Numbered from the stretch's first letter, positions 1 to 7,811 are shown. The stretch is 37,581 nt of DNA from Prevotella sp. UBA2755 (GCA_002353225.1 DEJF01000072.1:1-37581); one strand, 5' to 3'. Notes: a model not told the origin generated them from the sequence alone. A program made the numbers and translations.

Positions 1-527
1 TCGTATACATGGTTGGAGTCTAATTCTTCTGCTTGTTCTGCATCCTCGTTAGGATCCAATTCAAATTCATGTATTTTGAAATTAAATTCACACCTATAGC
101 GGATGGCTTTGCCGTTTTTCATGGCGGGTGTCCATTTATGCATAGCTCTTATCACACGAATCACTTCTCTTTTCACGGATGGAAGCAGCTTGGTGGTCTT
201 CGTCTTTGTTTGTTCATCCCATCCCTGCACCTGGATATTAGAGAGTGTGCCATTGGGCTCAACCACGAAAGAAATGAACACATTTTCATAATTCTGAGCA
301 TCGGCAGGTTTGCGATAATTATGCAACAGCCACCGTTCTTCATCATTCAGGTTCCTTAGGTATTCATAATACTCAACAGCCCGCAATTCTGCCCCATTAA
401 ATAAGTCAAATTTCGGAAGTGTAATGCTGGCATCCTTCTTAGCATCATCATACGTATATATCTTGCTCTGTGCCTGTACGCTTACGGCTAACACACACAC
501 CAAAAAACTAAAAAAGATTTTCTTCAT
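1..527 (-). CDS. Secreted protein with TonB C-terminal-like domain (partial)
   Basis: The gene starts at 527 and runs off the left edge of the window still open, giving about 175 visible residues. Residues 1-20 are a signal peptide (MKKIFFSFLVCVLAVSVQAQ). The later part contains the pattern of the TonB C-terminal fold: a strand around FISFVVEPNGTLSNIQVQG, then a helix, then WTPAMKNGKAIRYRCEFNF, the KW.PA..NGK motif that Bacteroidota TonB-like proteins share. There is no N-terminal membrane anchor as in a true energy transducer, so it is better seen as a secreted or periplasmic TonB_C-domain protein of unknown role. The acidic tail (ELDPNEDAEQAEELD) near the window edge is notable. A Bacteroidota promoter lies 37 nt upstream. 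Confidence 0.8.
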   Translation of the reverse strand, partial: MKKIFFSFLVCVLAVSVQAQSKIYTYDDAKKDASITLPKFDLFNGAELRAVEYYEYLRNLNDEERWLLHNYRKPADAQNYENVFISFVVEPNGTLSNIQVQGWDEQTKTKTTKLLPSVKREVIRVIRAMHKWTPAMKNGKAIRYRCEFNFKIHEFELDPNEDAEQAEELDSNHVY

Positions 528-563
528 AGGGCTTCATAATTGTAAAGGTTAAACATTCTTTCG

Positions 564-595
564 CAAAAATACTAACTTTTTTTGAAACCTCCAAT
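564..595 (-). promoter_or_regulatory. Promoter of the TonB-like gene
   Basis: Read on the minus strand, TATTTTTG (571-564) matches the Bacteroidota -7 box TAnnTTTG. Twenty nt upstream is ATTG (595-592), a near match to the TTTG -33 box. Transcription would begin about 10 nt further toward the gene at 527. Confidence 0.5.
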
Positions 596-715
596 CATTT
601 CATCAAAAAAGTGCACTTTCTTACATCAGACATCTTACATCTTTCGCCCTTAACCCTGAATCAAAAGTTCCCTCAGACTTCAGCCCTCAAACTTCATCAG
701 TAGTTCCTGTTCTTT
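596..715. other. Intergenic stretch without recognised features
   Basis: This stretch lies between the promoter of the TonB-like gene and the 3' end of the frameshifted gene. It is pyrimidine-rich on the plus strand and carries short repeats of the type cttacat/catctt and ttcagcc/cttcatc. I see no hairpin with a T-run and no convincing coding potential. Confidence 0.4.
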
Positions 716-1173
716 TTAATGTCCACGGTTTTTGGTGTCATATTCCGATATGATACGGCGGAAATAAGCCTTGTCATCCTCACCATCATCTGTGGGATTG
801 AAATCATCGACATACCAGTCACCACGTTCAAAGCGGAGGGCGATAGTTGTTTCATTATCACTGAAGTTATGGATGACAAGATCAACGAGAGCCGTAGAGT
901 CAGTAATATTATAGACTTTTGCCACCTTGCAACTCCAATCATCAGTATGTCACTCACCTCTGTCCCTGTGACATGAACATTCACCGTCCATCCTTCAGAG
1001 ATACATTCCCTTTCGTAAAACTCGCGTTCCAACTGGTCGTCAATCGTTACCAATTCACAGATGTGCGACCATGTTAATTTTTCAGACATCTGAAAAATTG
1101 GAGCAGATTTGTCAGATATCAACTTGACGTTGTACAGATACGCATTATTCTTGATAATTTCAAATAATCCCAT
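716..1173 (-). pseudogene. Frameshifted small gene, function unknown
   Basis: Translation from 1173 gives a plausible protein start (MGLFEIIKNNAYLYNVKLIS) up to about VHVTGTEVSD. The reading then turns into low-quality sequence, while a different frame becomes convincingly coding (DDWSCKVAKVYNITDSTALV through to EYDTKNRGH, stop at 716). The switch point lies at about 940-960 and needs a one-base slip, as if the genome had lost one base. Joined, the product would be about 152 residues, acidic and soluble, with no signal peptide and no family I recognise. Its ATG shares one base with the stop of the remnant upstream (TAATG), so it was the downstream member of a translationally coupled operon. 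It is either a recent pseudogene or a sequencing or assembly error. Confidence 0.65.
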
Positions 1174-1290
1174 TATTTTCTTTCATTCTTCAATCTTTTT
1201 TCGTACTTTTGCAATTGCGTCAATGGATTGATGGCAGGTGCCAGTTCCATGGCGTAGATGTTATAATCCCAAATGACCAAATAACTCAAT
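1173..1290 (-). pseudogene. C-terminal remnant of a minus-strand gene
   Basis: On the minus strand an open frame enters from the start of the restriction gene (1290) and ends at 1173. It reads SYLVIWDYNIYAME, then LAPAINPLTQLQKYEKRLK, then a lysine/arginine-rich end. The composition looks like a genuine protein tail, and the stop overlaps the next start as TAATG, as in a coupled operon. No start or upstream body is present, because the plus-strand restriction gene begins exactly where it would continue. I read it as the tail of a gene cut off by arrival of the restriction cassette. A methionine at 1250 could start a 25-residue peptide, which is less likely. Confidence 0.5.
1204..1211 (+). promoter_or_regulatory. 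Possible -7 box for the restriction cassette
   Basis: TACTTTTG fits the Bacteroidota -7 consensus TAnnTTTG and is the best candidate upstream of the start at 1291. No clear TTTG box is seen 19-20 nt before it, and it lies inside the gene remnant, so it could be chance. It would give a leader of roughly 75 nt. Confidence 0.3.
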
Positions 1291-4200
1291 ATGGACCTGA
1301 AAGAATATGTCAACATTGTCAATCAGAAATATCGTGCAGGTAATGCTACAGAACATACCTATAGAGGTGTGTTAGAGCAACTTATACAAAGCCTTCTGCC
1401 GAATCTTCGCATTGTGAATGAGCCCAAAAGGGAGAAATGCGGGGCACCTGACTATATTGCTAGCCGCAAGGATGGTATGCCAGTGTTCTATATTGAAGCA
1501 AAGGATATTGGCGATAATGACCTTGATGGACGTAATCCGCATGCTCATAAAGAGCAGTTCACTCGATATAAACAAGCTCTTGACCATATCTTTTTTACAG
1601 ACTATCTAGACTTCCATTTGTACGAGCATGGTGAGTTTGTTGATAGTGTTCGTGTCGCAGAGGTGAAAGGTGATAAGATTGTAGCCATCCCAGAGAATGA
1701 AGAGAAATTCCTTAATCTCATTGATCATGTTGGCAATAATGCTATCCAAAGAGTCATTTCCGCATCACGTTTGGCGAAGCTGATGGCTGGTAAGGCTAGA
1801 TTGTTGGAGAATATCATAGAACAGGCTATGAATGATGATACTGATAGTTATGCCAATGAAAACCTACATGGACAGTACCAAGCTTTCAAAGATGTACTTA
1901 TTCAAGAACTGAAGCCTGCGGATTTTGCAGACATTTACGCACAGACCATCGCCTACGGTATGTTTGCAGCTCGTTTGCACGATGACACGCCAGAGAACTT
2001 TAGTCGTGAGGAGGCTGCACGTCTGATTCCCAAGACCAATCCTTTCCTGCGTCAGATATTCAATAATTTGGCTGGTAATGACCTTGATGAACGTATTGCA
2101 TGGGTAGTGGATGATTTGGTGACAGTATTTCAAGCCACCAATATTGAGAAGATAATGAAGACTTACGGGCAAGGCAAACTTCATCACGACCCCATGATTC
2201 ACTTTTACGAAGACTTCCTTGCAGAATATAACCCCAAGTTACGCAAATCGAAAGGTGTATGGTATACGCCGCAGCCCGTAGTAGGCTTTATTGTGAGAGC
2301 TGTTGATGAGATATTGCAAAAGGAGTTCAATCTGCCTGAAGGACTTGCCGACTATTCTATGATAGAGCGTGAAGTGGCAGTTGAACAGAGTCGTGACAAG
2401 CGTACAGCAGATGGAATGAAGCATGAGAAGCGTAAGTTCCATCGTGTTCAGATACTTGACCCTGCCACTGGTACAGGTACTTTCTTGGCTGAAGTGGTCA
2501 ACCAGATATATGACCGTTATAGAGACCAGCAGGGAATTTGGCAACAGTACGTTGAACAGCATCTATTGCCACGTCTGAATGGTTTTGAAATATTGATGGC
2601 TTCGTATGCCGTAGCCCACTTAAAACTTGATATGCTGTTGGGCGATACAGGGTATCATCACCAAACAGACAAGCGACTACACGTCTATCTGACCAATTCG
2701 CTCGAAGAGAGTAACAACGAGCCTCGCACTCTCTTTGCACAATGGCTCAGCCGTGAGGCTACTGAGGCAAATGTCATCAAGCGAGATTGCCCTGTTATGG
2801 TAATGATTGGCAATCCTCCTTATAGTGGGGTGTCTCAAAATAATGGAGAATGGATTATGAGGTTAATCGCAGACTATAAAAAAGAGCCAGGTGGAATTGT
2901 TAAGCTTCAGGAGAAAAAAACTTGGCTTAATGATGATTATGTCAAGTTTATCAGATTGGCAGAAAGTTATATTGAAAAAAATGAGAATGGGATAGTTGGC
3001 TTTATAACTAATAGAAGTTATATAGAGAATCGCACATTTAGGGGTATGAGATGGCATTTGTTGAAAACTTTTGATTCAATATATGTGATGGACTTACATG
3101 GCGATACAAAAGAAGAAATTACTAATGATGAAAACGTTTTTGACATTCAGCAAGGAGTCTGTATTACTCTCTTTGTCAAAACAGGAGCAAAAGAAAAGAA
3201 TGCTTTAGGAAAAGTATATCATACTGAGATTGTTGGTTCACGAGAACAAAAATATCAGATATTATCAGAACATAGTTTACTCATAGAAAATTTTTCCGAA
3301 CTGCTTCCTAATAAACCTTATTATTTCTTCGTGCCCAAAAATGTTGATGGAATAGAAGAATATGTAAAAGGCTTCTCATTTAGTGAGTTATTTGTTAGTA
3401 AATCGTCAGGATCTGCAAGTGCAAATGATACTCTTAATATATCTTTTAGTAAGGAAGAGCAAGTCAAAAAGATAGCAGATTTAATAACTCTATCAGAGCA
3501 AGCATGGAGGATGAGAAATGGAAGGAAAAGTGATTCAAGAGATTGGACATATAAAACAGCCAAAGCAGATGCAGAACAGCATTGTAATGAAATTTACAGA
3601 ATGGCCTATAGACCCTTTGATGAAAGGTATACCTGTTATACAGGAAATTCAAGAGGTTTATATGCGAGTCCGCAAAGTTCTATATTAAACAATCTCAAAG
3701 AGAAAGATAATATAGCCTTATGTACTATAAAAGCAAGTAGAGACTATTTGTTTCCAATTTTTGTTGTGAATAGAATAGTGGATAAAACATTGCTTTCTCC
3801 AAAAGATAACGTTACGGTCTTTCCTCTTTACATTTACAAAGAAAACATGGGCGAAGAAGAACGTATTGTAAACTTTAATAAAGACGAGTACGAAAAGATT
3901 GCCAAGGGATTGAACTATCTTCCAAGCTATGATGATAATATACTTATAGATCCAACAAGTGAATATAATGGTGTGCTTTATCCCCAAGACCTCTTTGACT
4001 ATATCTATGCCGTACTTCATAGCCCATCTTATCGAGAACGCTACAAGGAATTCTTGAAGATTGATTTTCCACGCATACCTTATCCGACGGATTGGGAGAA
4101 GTTCCGTGATCTGGCGGAAAAAGGTGAAGAACTACGACAACTTCACTTGATGGAAGGTTTGCCAAATAGTACAGGCGTAACATTCCCTGTAAGTGGCACC

Positions 4201-4470
4201 CTGCAAGTGGACTGTTTCCGCTGGGAACAGAATCGTGTCTATATCAATAGTGAGCAGTACTTCGAAGGTGTGCCAGAATCAGCGTGGGGTTTCTATATAG
4301 GTGGCTACCAACCTGCTCAGAAATGGCTCAAAGACCGTAAGGGTATGACACTTAGCTTTGAGGATGTAAAGCATTATCAGCATATCATCTACGTCCTTCA
4401 ACAGACAGGACACCTAATGCAGGAGATTGACAGCATATTAAATATAAGGATAGACTTAACAAATGCCTAA
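1291..4470 (+). CDS. Single-chain restriction-modification enzyme (type IIG / ISP-like)
   Basis: This 1059-residue protein combines cleavage and methylation. Residues about 1-130 form a PD-(D/E)XK nuclease fold: D54 in GAPDY and E69-A-K71 in FYIEAKD. A helical linker follows to about 310. The gamma-class N6-adenine methylase starts with KGVWYTPQPVV (321-331), has the SAM-binding motif DPATGTGTF (390-398) and the catalytic NPPY (508-511). Residues about 515-900 are the probable target recognition part, and the end (LHSPSYRERYKEFLKIDFPR and beyond) resembles the C-terminal specificity domain of type ISP enzymes. Type ISP proteins also carry a helicase between nuclease and methylase. None is present here, so a type IIG-like action (one polypeptide, cutting beside its site) is the better reading. 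Bases about 2830-3950, coding the recognition part, are clearly more AT-rich than both ends. The stop overlaps the next start by 8 nt. Confidence 0.88.
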   Translation: MDLKEYVNIVNQKYRAGNATEHTYRGVLEQLIQSLLPNLRIVNEPKREKCGAPDYIASRKDGMPVFYIEAKDIGDNDLDGRNPHAHKEQFTRYKQALDHIFFTDYLDFHLYEHGEFVDSVRVAEVKGDKIVAIPENEEKFLNLIDHVGNNAIQRVISASRLAKLMAGKARLLENIIEQAMNDDTDSYANENLHGQYQAFKDVLIQELKPADFADIYAQTIAYGMFAARLHDDTPENFSREEAARLIPKTNPFLRQIFNNLAGNDLDERIAWVVDDLVTVFQATNIEKIMKTYGQGKLHHDPMIHFYEDFLAEYNPKLRKSKGVWYTPQPVVGFIVRAVDEILQKEFNLPEGLADYSMIEREVAVEQSRDKRTADGMKHEKRKFHRVQILDPATGTGTFLAEVVNQIYDRYRDQQGIWQQYVEQHLLPRLNGFEILMASYAVAHLKLDMLLGDTGYHHQTDKRLHVYLTNSLEESNNEPRTLFAQWLSREATEANVIKRDCPVMVMIGNPPYSGVSQNNGEWIMRLIADYKKEPGGIVKLQEKKTWLNDDYVKFIRLAESYIEKNENGIVGFITNRSYIENRTFRGMRWHLLKTFDSIYVMDLHGDTKEEITNDENVFDIQQGVCITLFVKTGAKEKNALGKVYHTEIVGSREQKYQILSEHSLLIENFSELLPNKPYYFFVPKNVDGIEEYVKGFSFSELFVSKSSGSASANDTLNISFSKEEQVKKIADLITLSEQAWRMRNGRKSDSRDWTYKTAKADAEQHCNEIYRMAYRPFDERYTCYTGNSRGLYASPQSSILNNLKEKDNIALCTIKASRDYLFPIFVVNRIVDKTLLSPKDNVTVFPLYIYKENMGEEERIVNFNKDEYEKIAKGLNYLPSYDDNILIDPTSEYNGVLYPQDLFDYIYAVLHSPSYRERYKEFLKIDFPRIPYPTDWEKFRDLAEKGEELRQLHLMEGLPNSTGVTFPVSGTLQVDCFRWEQNRVYINSEQYFEGVPESAWGFYIGGYQPAQKWLKDRKGMTLSFEDVKHYQHIIYVLQQTGHLMQEIDSILNIRIDLTNA

Positions 4471-5407
4471 AATAGATTACCATAGACAATTATCAATAAT
4501 CCATAAAGATTATGACTGCCTAATTAATTATGATTTAGGTGGAGAAAAAGAAATTATGCTAATTGATGACCCTAACATGAAGAGATGCAGGTTTTGTGGT
4601 AAGGATGAAAATGAAGTTACTTTTAATAAGAAGGCGCATGTAATACCTCATTTTATCGGGAATAGGACTCTTAAATCTCAATATGAATGTGATATATGTA
4701 ATGAGATAATATTTGGTCCTTTAGAAAACAATTTTGCTCATTTCATGAAATTATTTCATGTGTTTTCTCATGTAAGTAAGGGGGGAAAGGTACCTATATA
4801 CAAAATACAGAAAGAGAACAAATCTAGAATTGAAGTAGGATCAGAATGGACAGATATCCATTATTATAATGATGAAGGTTTAGATTTTTCTATAAACAAA
4901 AATAACAAAACATTAACTATAACAGGTAAAAGAACATATGTTCCATTGAATGTATATAAAATAGTAATTAAGATGGCATTGGCAATTATGCCAAAAGAGG
5001 AAATGTTCCATTTTCAGGAAACTCTTAAATGGCTTAGAGGAGAAAAGAAAATGTTATCAAACCTCAATTTGTCTATCCGTATTTATGAAAGTTTAAGTGA
5101 TTTCAATGGATTGTGTGTTTTATACAAGCGTAAATTAAATAGTATCAATAATGTGCCATGCTATTTGTTTGGACTTTCATATAATAACTTGTTCATTCAA
5201 ACTTATATTCCATTATGCGACGAAGATATAAATTTGAAAGGGACTATAACAATGCACTATATTCCTTCTCATCATGATTTAGAAGGTTTTGGGTATTTAG
5301 ATGTCTATAACGATATGTCATCAACAGAGAAAATTTCTTCAGAGGATGTTTTAATGACATTTGCTTACAAAGATTTAGTATTGAACGATAGTATAATAAA
5401 GATATAG
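4463..5407 (+). CDS. HNH_5-like endonuclease
   Basis: This is a 314-residue protein whose only recognisable part is a zinc-supported HNH fold near the start. C42-x2-C45 is followed by the KKAHVIPHFIGN motif with the candidate catalytic H59, then C76-x2-C79-N80 and IFGPLENN. This spacing (CxxCG, EH/AH-V-I-P, L, CxxCN, FG) is typical of the HNH_5 family. The rest (about 100-314) is unassigned and could hold DNA or partner recognition. The start overlaps the end of the restriction-methylation gene by 8 nt, so translation is probably coupled and the two likely act together. The gene is strikingly AT-rich compared with the housekeeping genes to the right, a sign of horizontal transfer. It may be a second nuclease of the same defence cassette; this is inference from position. 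Confidence 0.7.
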   Translation: MPKIDYHRQLSIIHKDYDCLINYDLGGEKEIMLIDDPNMKRCRFCGKDENEVTFNKKAHVIPHFIGNRTLKSQYECDICNEIIFGPLENNFAHFMKLFHVFSHVSKGGKVPIYKIQKENKSRIEVGSEWTDIHYYNDEGLDFSINKNNKTLTITGKRTYVPLNVYKIVIKMALAIMPKEEMFHFQETLKWLRGEKKMLSNLNLSIRIYESLSDFNGLCVLYKRKLNSINNVPCYLFGLSYNNLFIQTYIPLCDEDINLKGTITMHYIPSHHDLEGFGYLDVYNDMSSTEKISSEDVLMTFAYKDLVLNDSIIKI

Positions 5408-5412
5408 AAACA

Positions 5413-6042
5413 ATGGAATACGGAATAGTTTATCTTTTAACTAATCCTGTAATGCCAGGTCTTGTAAAGATTGGCATGACGACACAGGAAGATATAGACA
5501 AAAGGATGAAGGAACTCTATACAACGGGCGTTCCTGTTCCCTTTGAGTGTCAGTTTGCTTGCAAGGTAAAGAAAGGCGACTGCGCCAGAATTGAGAAAGC
5601 GCTACACACGGCTTTTGCTCCGCAACGCATCAATGCCAATCGAGAGTTCTTTCGCATACAGGTGGAACAAGCAAAGGCAATTCTTGAACTATTCCACCAT
5701 ACCGACGTAACGGAAGAGGTGAGCGACGAGATAGAAAGTGACCTGACTGATGACGACAAGGCTGCATCGGCAAAGGCACAGATTCACCGTCCACCGCTCA
5801 ACTTTTACGAAATGGGAATGCAAAAGGGTGATGTCCTGCAATGGAAAGAAGACCCAACAATAACCGTTACAATTGTATCGGATCGGAGAATTAGCTACGA
5901 GGGTGAGGAAACTTCTATCAGTTCACTCTCTGCCAAGTTGAAAGGCTACAAGGTCAAGCACATTGCCCCTGGTGCTCACTGGCTCTACAAAGAGAAACTT
6001 CTTAGCGATATTTACGACGAAACTTATCCGTTTGAAGAATAA
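5413..6042 (+). CDS. GIY-YIG family nuclease, T5orf172 type
   Basis: The 209-residue protein begins with a GIY-YIG fold of the T5orf172/MUG113 branch. It has GIVYLLTNP (residues 4-12), then VKIGMT in place of the second YIG strand, then RMKEL. The conserved E/H helix (IEKALHTAF) and REFFRI follow. After an acidic linker (about 100-118, EEVSDEIESDLTDDDK) comes a small C-terminal domain from LNFYEMGMQKGD to HWLYKEKLLSDIY. This part resembles the RAMA-like domain often attached to restriction and methylation proteins. The gene starts 5 nt after the HNH gene ends, so it is the third member of the same operon. Its GC content is higher than that of the HNH gene, so the cassette was probably assembled from separate sources. 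Confidence 0.82.
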   Translation: MEYGIVYLLTNPVMPGLVKIGMTTQEDIDKRMKELYTTGVPVPFECQFACKVKKGDCARIEKALHTAFAPQRINANREFFRIQVEQAKAILELFHHTDVTEEVSDEIESDLTDDDKAASAKAQIHRPPLNFYEMGMQKGDVLQWKEDPTITVTIVSDRRISYEGEETSISSLSAKLKGYKVKHIAPGAHWLYKEKLLSDIYDETYPFEE

Positions 6043-6047
6043 TGAAA

Positions 6048-6164
6048 TTATACCATTATACATCTTTCTCTAAGCTCCGCCTTTTTCTCGTCGCTCTGAG
6101 AGGTGAAGTAGCCTTTCCAGCCCGGGCAGAAGTTGATGTGCCAACGCCAGAACTTACCTAACAA
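6048..6164 (-). pseudogene. N-terminal remnant or very small gene (GKFWRWHINFCPGW)
   Basis: A minus-strand frame from a possible TTG start at 6164 to a stop at 6048 codes 38 residues. GKFWRWHINFCPGWKGYFT is followed by a charged helix (SDEKKAELRE) and an abrupt unrelated end (RCIMV). The tryptophan-rich start looks like real protein. It overlaps the end of the HAD gene by 11 nt, as in a coupled operon, and has no ATG. It ends right at the boundary with the GIY-YIG gene, which suggests it was cut when the cassette arrived. It could be the other half of the gene whose tail is seen at 1173-1290, but the two share no sequence that would prove this. Confidence 0.4.
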
Positions 6165-6798
6165 TGTCAATAAGTTTGTCTATAGTGTCGATGATATAGT
6201 CTGCTCCAGCCTCTTCCAGTTCCTTTCTCGTACCGTTTCCGTAAGTCACTCCGCAGGTTTTTGCTCCAGCGTTTAACCCCATCAGAATGTCTACGTTCAT
6301 GTCTCCGACAACAAGGGTCTGACTTGCATCGAAACCTGTTGCGGAAAGGGTTTTAAGGACAGGCTCGGGATGAGGCTTTGCCTTTTCCACGTCGTCTGCT
6401 CCAACGAGGTATGATATGTATTCTGCTATCCCTAAATCATGTGTCAGCCCAGAAAGGGACTTGTGCCAGCGTGAGGAGGCGATGGTGAGGGTGTATCCTT
6501 TAGCCTTCAGTGCTGACAGCGTCTCTTTGACCTTGGGGAATAACTGGGGCTTCATCGTCAGCAGGTTTTCTTGGAAAATCCTCCTGTAGGTGTCGGCGCA
6601 AAGGCGGATGGTCTCTTTGTCTTCATCAGGGTATAATGACTTGAAGCAGCCGTCAAGGGGCAGTCCTATCTTGGAAGCACACTCGTCATCGGTACGACCT
6701 GCCAACCCTAACTCGGCAATGGTCATCTGCATGGTGGTAACGATATTCCGCCGGGTGTCACCTAATGTGCCGTCAAAGTCAAAGATGATCAGTTGCAT
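6154..6798 (-). CDS. HAD-superfamily phosphatase (phosphoglycolate phosphatase-like)
   Basis: The protein is a 214-residue cytoplasmic HAD hydrolase. Motif I is FDFDGTLGDT with nucleophile D7 and D9. Motif II is the SS of IASSRW, motif III is the lysine in KAKPHPEP, and motif IV is VVGDMNVDI. A helical cap of the type 1 class lies between about residues 15 and 85. The order matches Gph/PgmB-type phosphatases acting on small phosphorylated metabolites; the substrate cannot be read from sequence. I chose the start at 6798 (MQLIIFDFDG) because the longer frame would add 20 residues inside the thioesterase gene. With this start the gene follows the thioesterase stop by 22 nt and is in the same operon. 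Confidence 0.85.
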   Translation of the reverse strand: MQLIIFDFDGTLGDTRRNIVTTMQMTIAELGLAGRTDDECASKIGLPLDGCFKSLYPDEDKETIRLCADTYRRIFQENLLTMKPQLFPKVKETLSALKAKGYTLTIASSRWHKSLSGLTHDLGIAEYISYLVGADDVEKAKPHPEPVLKTLSATGFDASQTLVVGDMNVDILMGLNAGAKTCGVTYGNGTRKELEEAGADYIIDTIDKLIDIVR

Positions 6799-6820
6799 AT
6801 TCTGCTCCAGCAATTTTCCG

Positions 6821-7534
6821 TTAATTAGTTGTGAACTCAATGATGGCGCAGACATCATTGCCCATGGAAAGTGAGACGATGATCCCGCCCTCTATCTGGT
6901 AGATCGTCGGAGTCAGCATGTCGCCGAGCTTTGCAGCCACACGATATTCTACCCTCAGTCCCTTCACGATGAAATCCTCAGGCAACAACTCCATAGCCAC
7001 ACGGACATAGTTGGCATTGTTCATGTGCTTGTTATAGTCGATGTCTGCACGAAGGACCTTGATGGGATCAAGCGTCTTACCATCCTCATTGACCTTCGGA
7101 AGTATGATGCGACGGTCTTTGTAGTTCATTTCCAACTGAGGCTCCAGTGTCATCGAGGCAATCGTAGCGTCGTCCACCCGTTTCAGTTTGCCAGTGGACT
7201 TGTCCACGAAAGCCCCCATGCTCCAGGTCTTATAACACGGTTTTCCCTCTGCGTCATAGATGAATGTGTTACGGAAACCGAACATGGGCTTCATGCCATA
7301 GACGGTGCTGGTCACTGTCAGTTCCTCTTTATACTCAGGTACTCTGATAATCTCCACCTGTCGTGTCGCCAATAGCTGCGCCATATTCTGCTCTGTGAAA
7401 TACTGTTTCACTCCAGGCTCACTGTCAATCCACATCTCCGAACAGTCCTGCATCATCTGAAGGGCAGAATAAAGTTTCAGTCGTCCTGTACTGTCACAGG
7501 TACTTGTCGTTACTTTATATTTTAAGCTATACAT
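6821..7534 (-). CDS. Acyl-[acyl-carrier-protein] thioesterase
   Basis: This is a 237-residue double hot-dog-fold enzyme related to plant FatA/FatB and the Bacteroidota acyl-ACP thioesterases. It releases fatty acids from acyl carrier protein in the cytoplasm. The first hot-dog helix spans LYSALQMMQDCSEMW (21-35). The second repeat holds the active-site stretch D166-Y-N168-K-H170-M-N-N, matching the Asp/Asn/His arrangement of the family. The length is close to the usual 240-250. It is the first gene of a short operon with the HAD phosphatase, with its own promoter 27-58 nt upstream. Confidence 0.88.
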   Translation of the reverse strand: MYSLKYKVTTSTCDSTGRLKLYSALQMMQDCSEMWIDSEPGVKQYFTEQNMAQLLATRQVEIIRVPEYKEELTVTSTVYGMKPMFGFRNTFIYDAEGKPCYKTWSMGAFVDKSTGKLKRVDDATIASMTLEPQLEMNYKDRRIILPKVNEDGKTLDPIKVLRADIDYNKHMNNANYVRVAMELLPEDFIVKGLRVEYRVAAKLGDMLTPTIYQIEGGIIVSLSMGNDVCAIIEFTTN

Positions 7535-7560
7535 CGTCCATAATTTATTAAATACTGGTG

Positions 7561-7592
7561 CAAAAGTAATTATTTTTGCACAATTCTGCGAA
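7561..7592 (-). promoter_or_regulatory. Promoter of the thioesterase-HAD operon
   Basis: On the minus strand TACTTTTG (7568-7561) fits the -7 consensus. TTCG (7592-7589), one mismatch from TTTG, stands 20 nt upstream. The start of transcription would fall near 7553, leaving a leader of about 20 nt. Confidence 0.55.
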
Positions 7593-7627
7593 CTTTTGCA
7601 CTAACAATTTTAAAAACATTAAAACTA

Positions 7628-7659
7628 TTTGGTAGTTTGCCAAGGTTTTCGTAACTTTG
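7628..7659 (+). promoter_or_regulatory. Upstream promoter copy for the YpfJ-like gene
   Basis: TTTG (7628-7631), a 20-nt spacer and TAACTTTG (7652-7659) make a full match to the Bacteroidota promoter. It is followed by a second copy 83 nt downstream that shares the 15-nt core TTTTCGTAACTTTGC. Confidence 0.6.
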
Positions 7660-7711
7660 CCATCAAAGGTGGCGAACTTACTCCGTCTCGGCAAAAAAAA
7701 GAATAAATTCT

Positions 7712-7742
7712 TTTGTTTTGCTCTCGACTTTTCGTAACTTTG
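7712..7742 (+). promoter_or_regulatory. Proximal promoter copy for the YpfJ-like gene
   Basis: TTTG (7712-7715), a 19-nt spacer and TAACTTTG (7735-7742). Transcription would begin near 7750 and give a leader of about 60 nt before the ATG at 7812. Confidence 0.65.
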
Positions 7743-7811
7743 CAGCCAAAGTGCAAATCTTATCCTCGATTATATTAACAAATCAGTTAAATAGTATAAC
7801 GAATTGAAATT

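Noticed and set aside
33..359. Plus-strand open frame at the left edge
   Set aside because: It is antisense to the TonB-like gene, which has a signal peptide, a promoter and a recognisable domain.
940..960. Programmed frameshift
   Set aside because: No slippery heptamer and no hairpin of note follow the switch point; a simple base loss is more economical.
697..1173. Single 158-residue protein on the minus strand
   Set aside because: Its second half loses protein character exactly where another frame gains it, so a frameshifted gene explains the data better.
1291..4470. Full type ISP enzyme with helicase
   Set aside because: The methylase follows the nuclease with only a short helical linker; no Walker A or other helicase motif is present and the length is about 500 residues too short.
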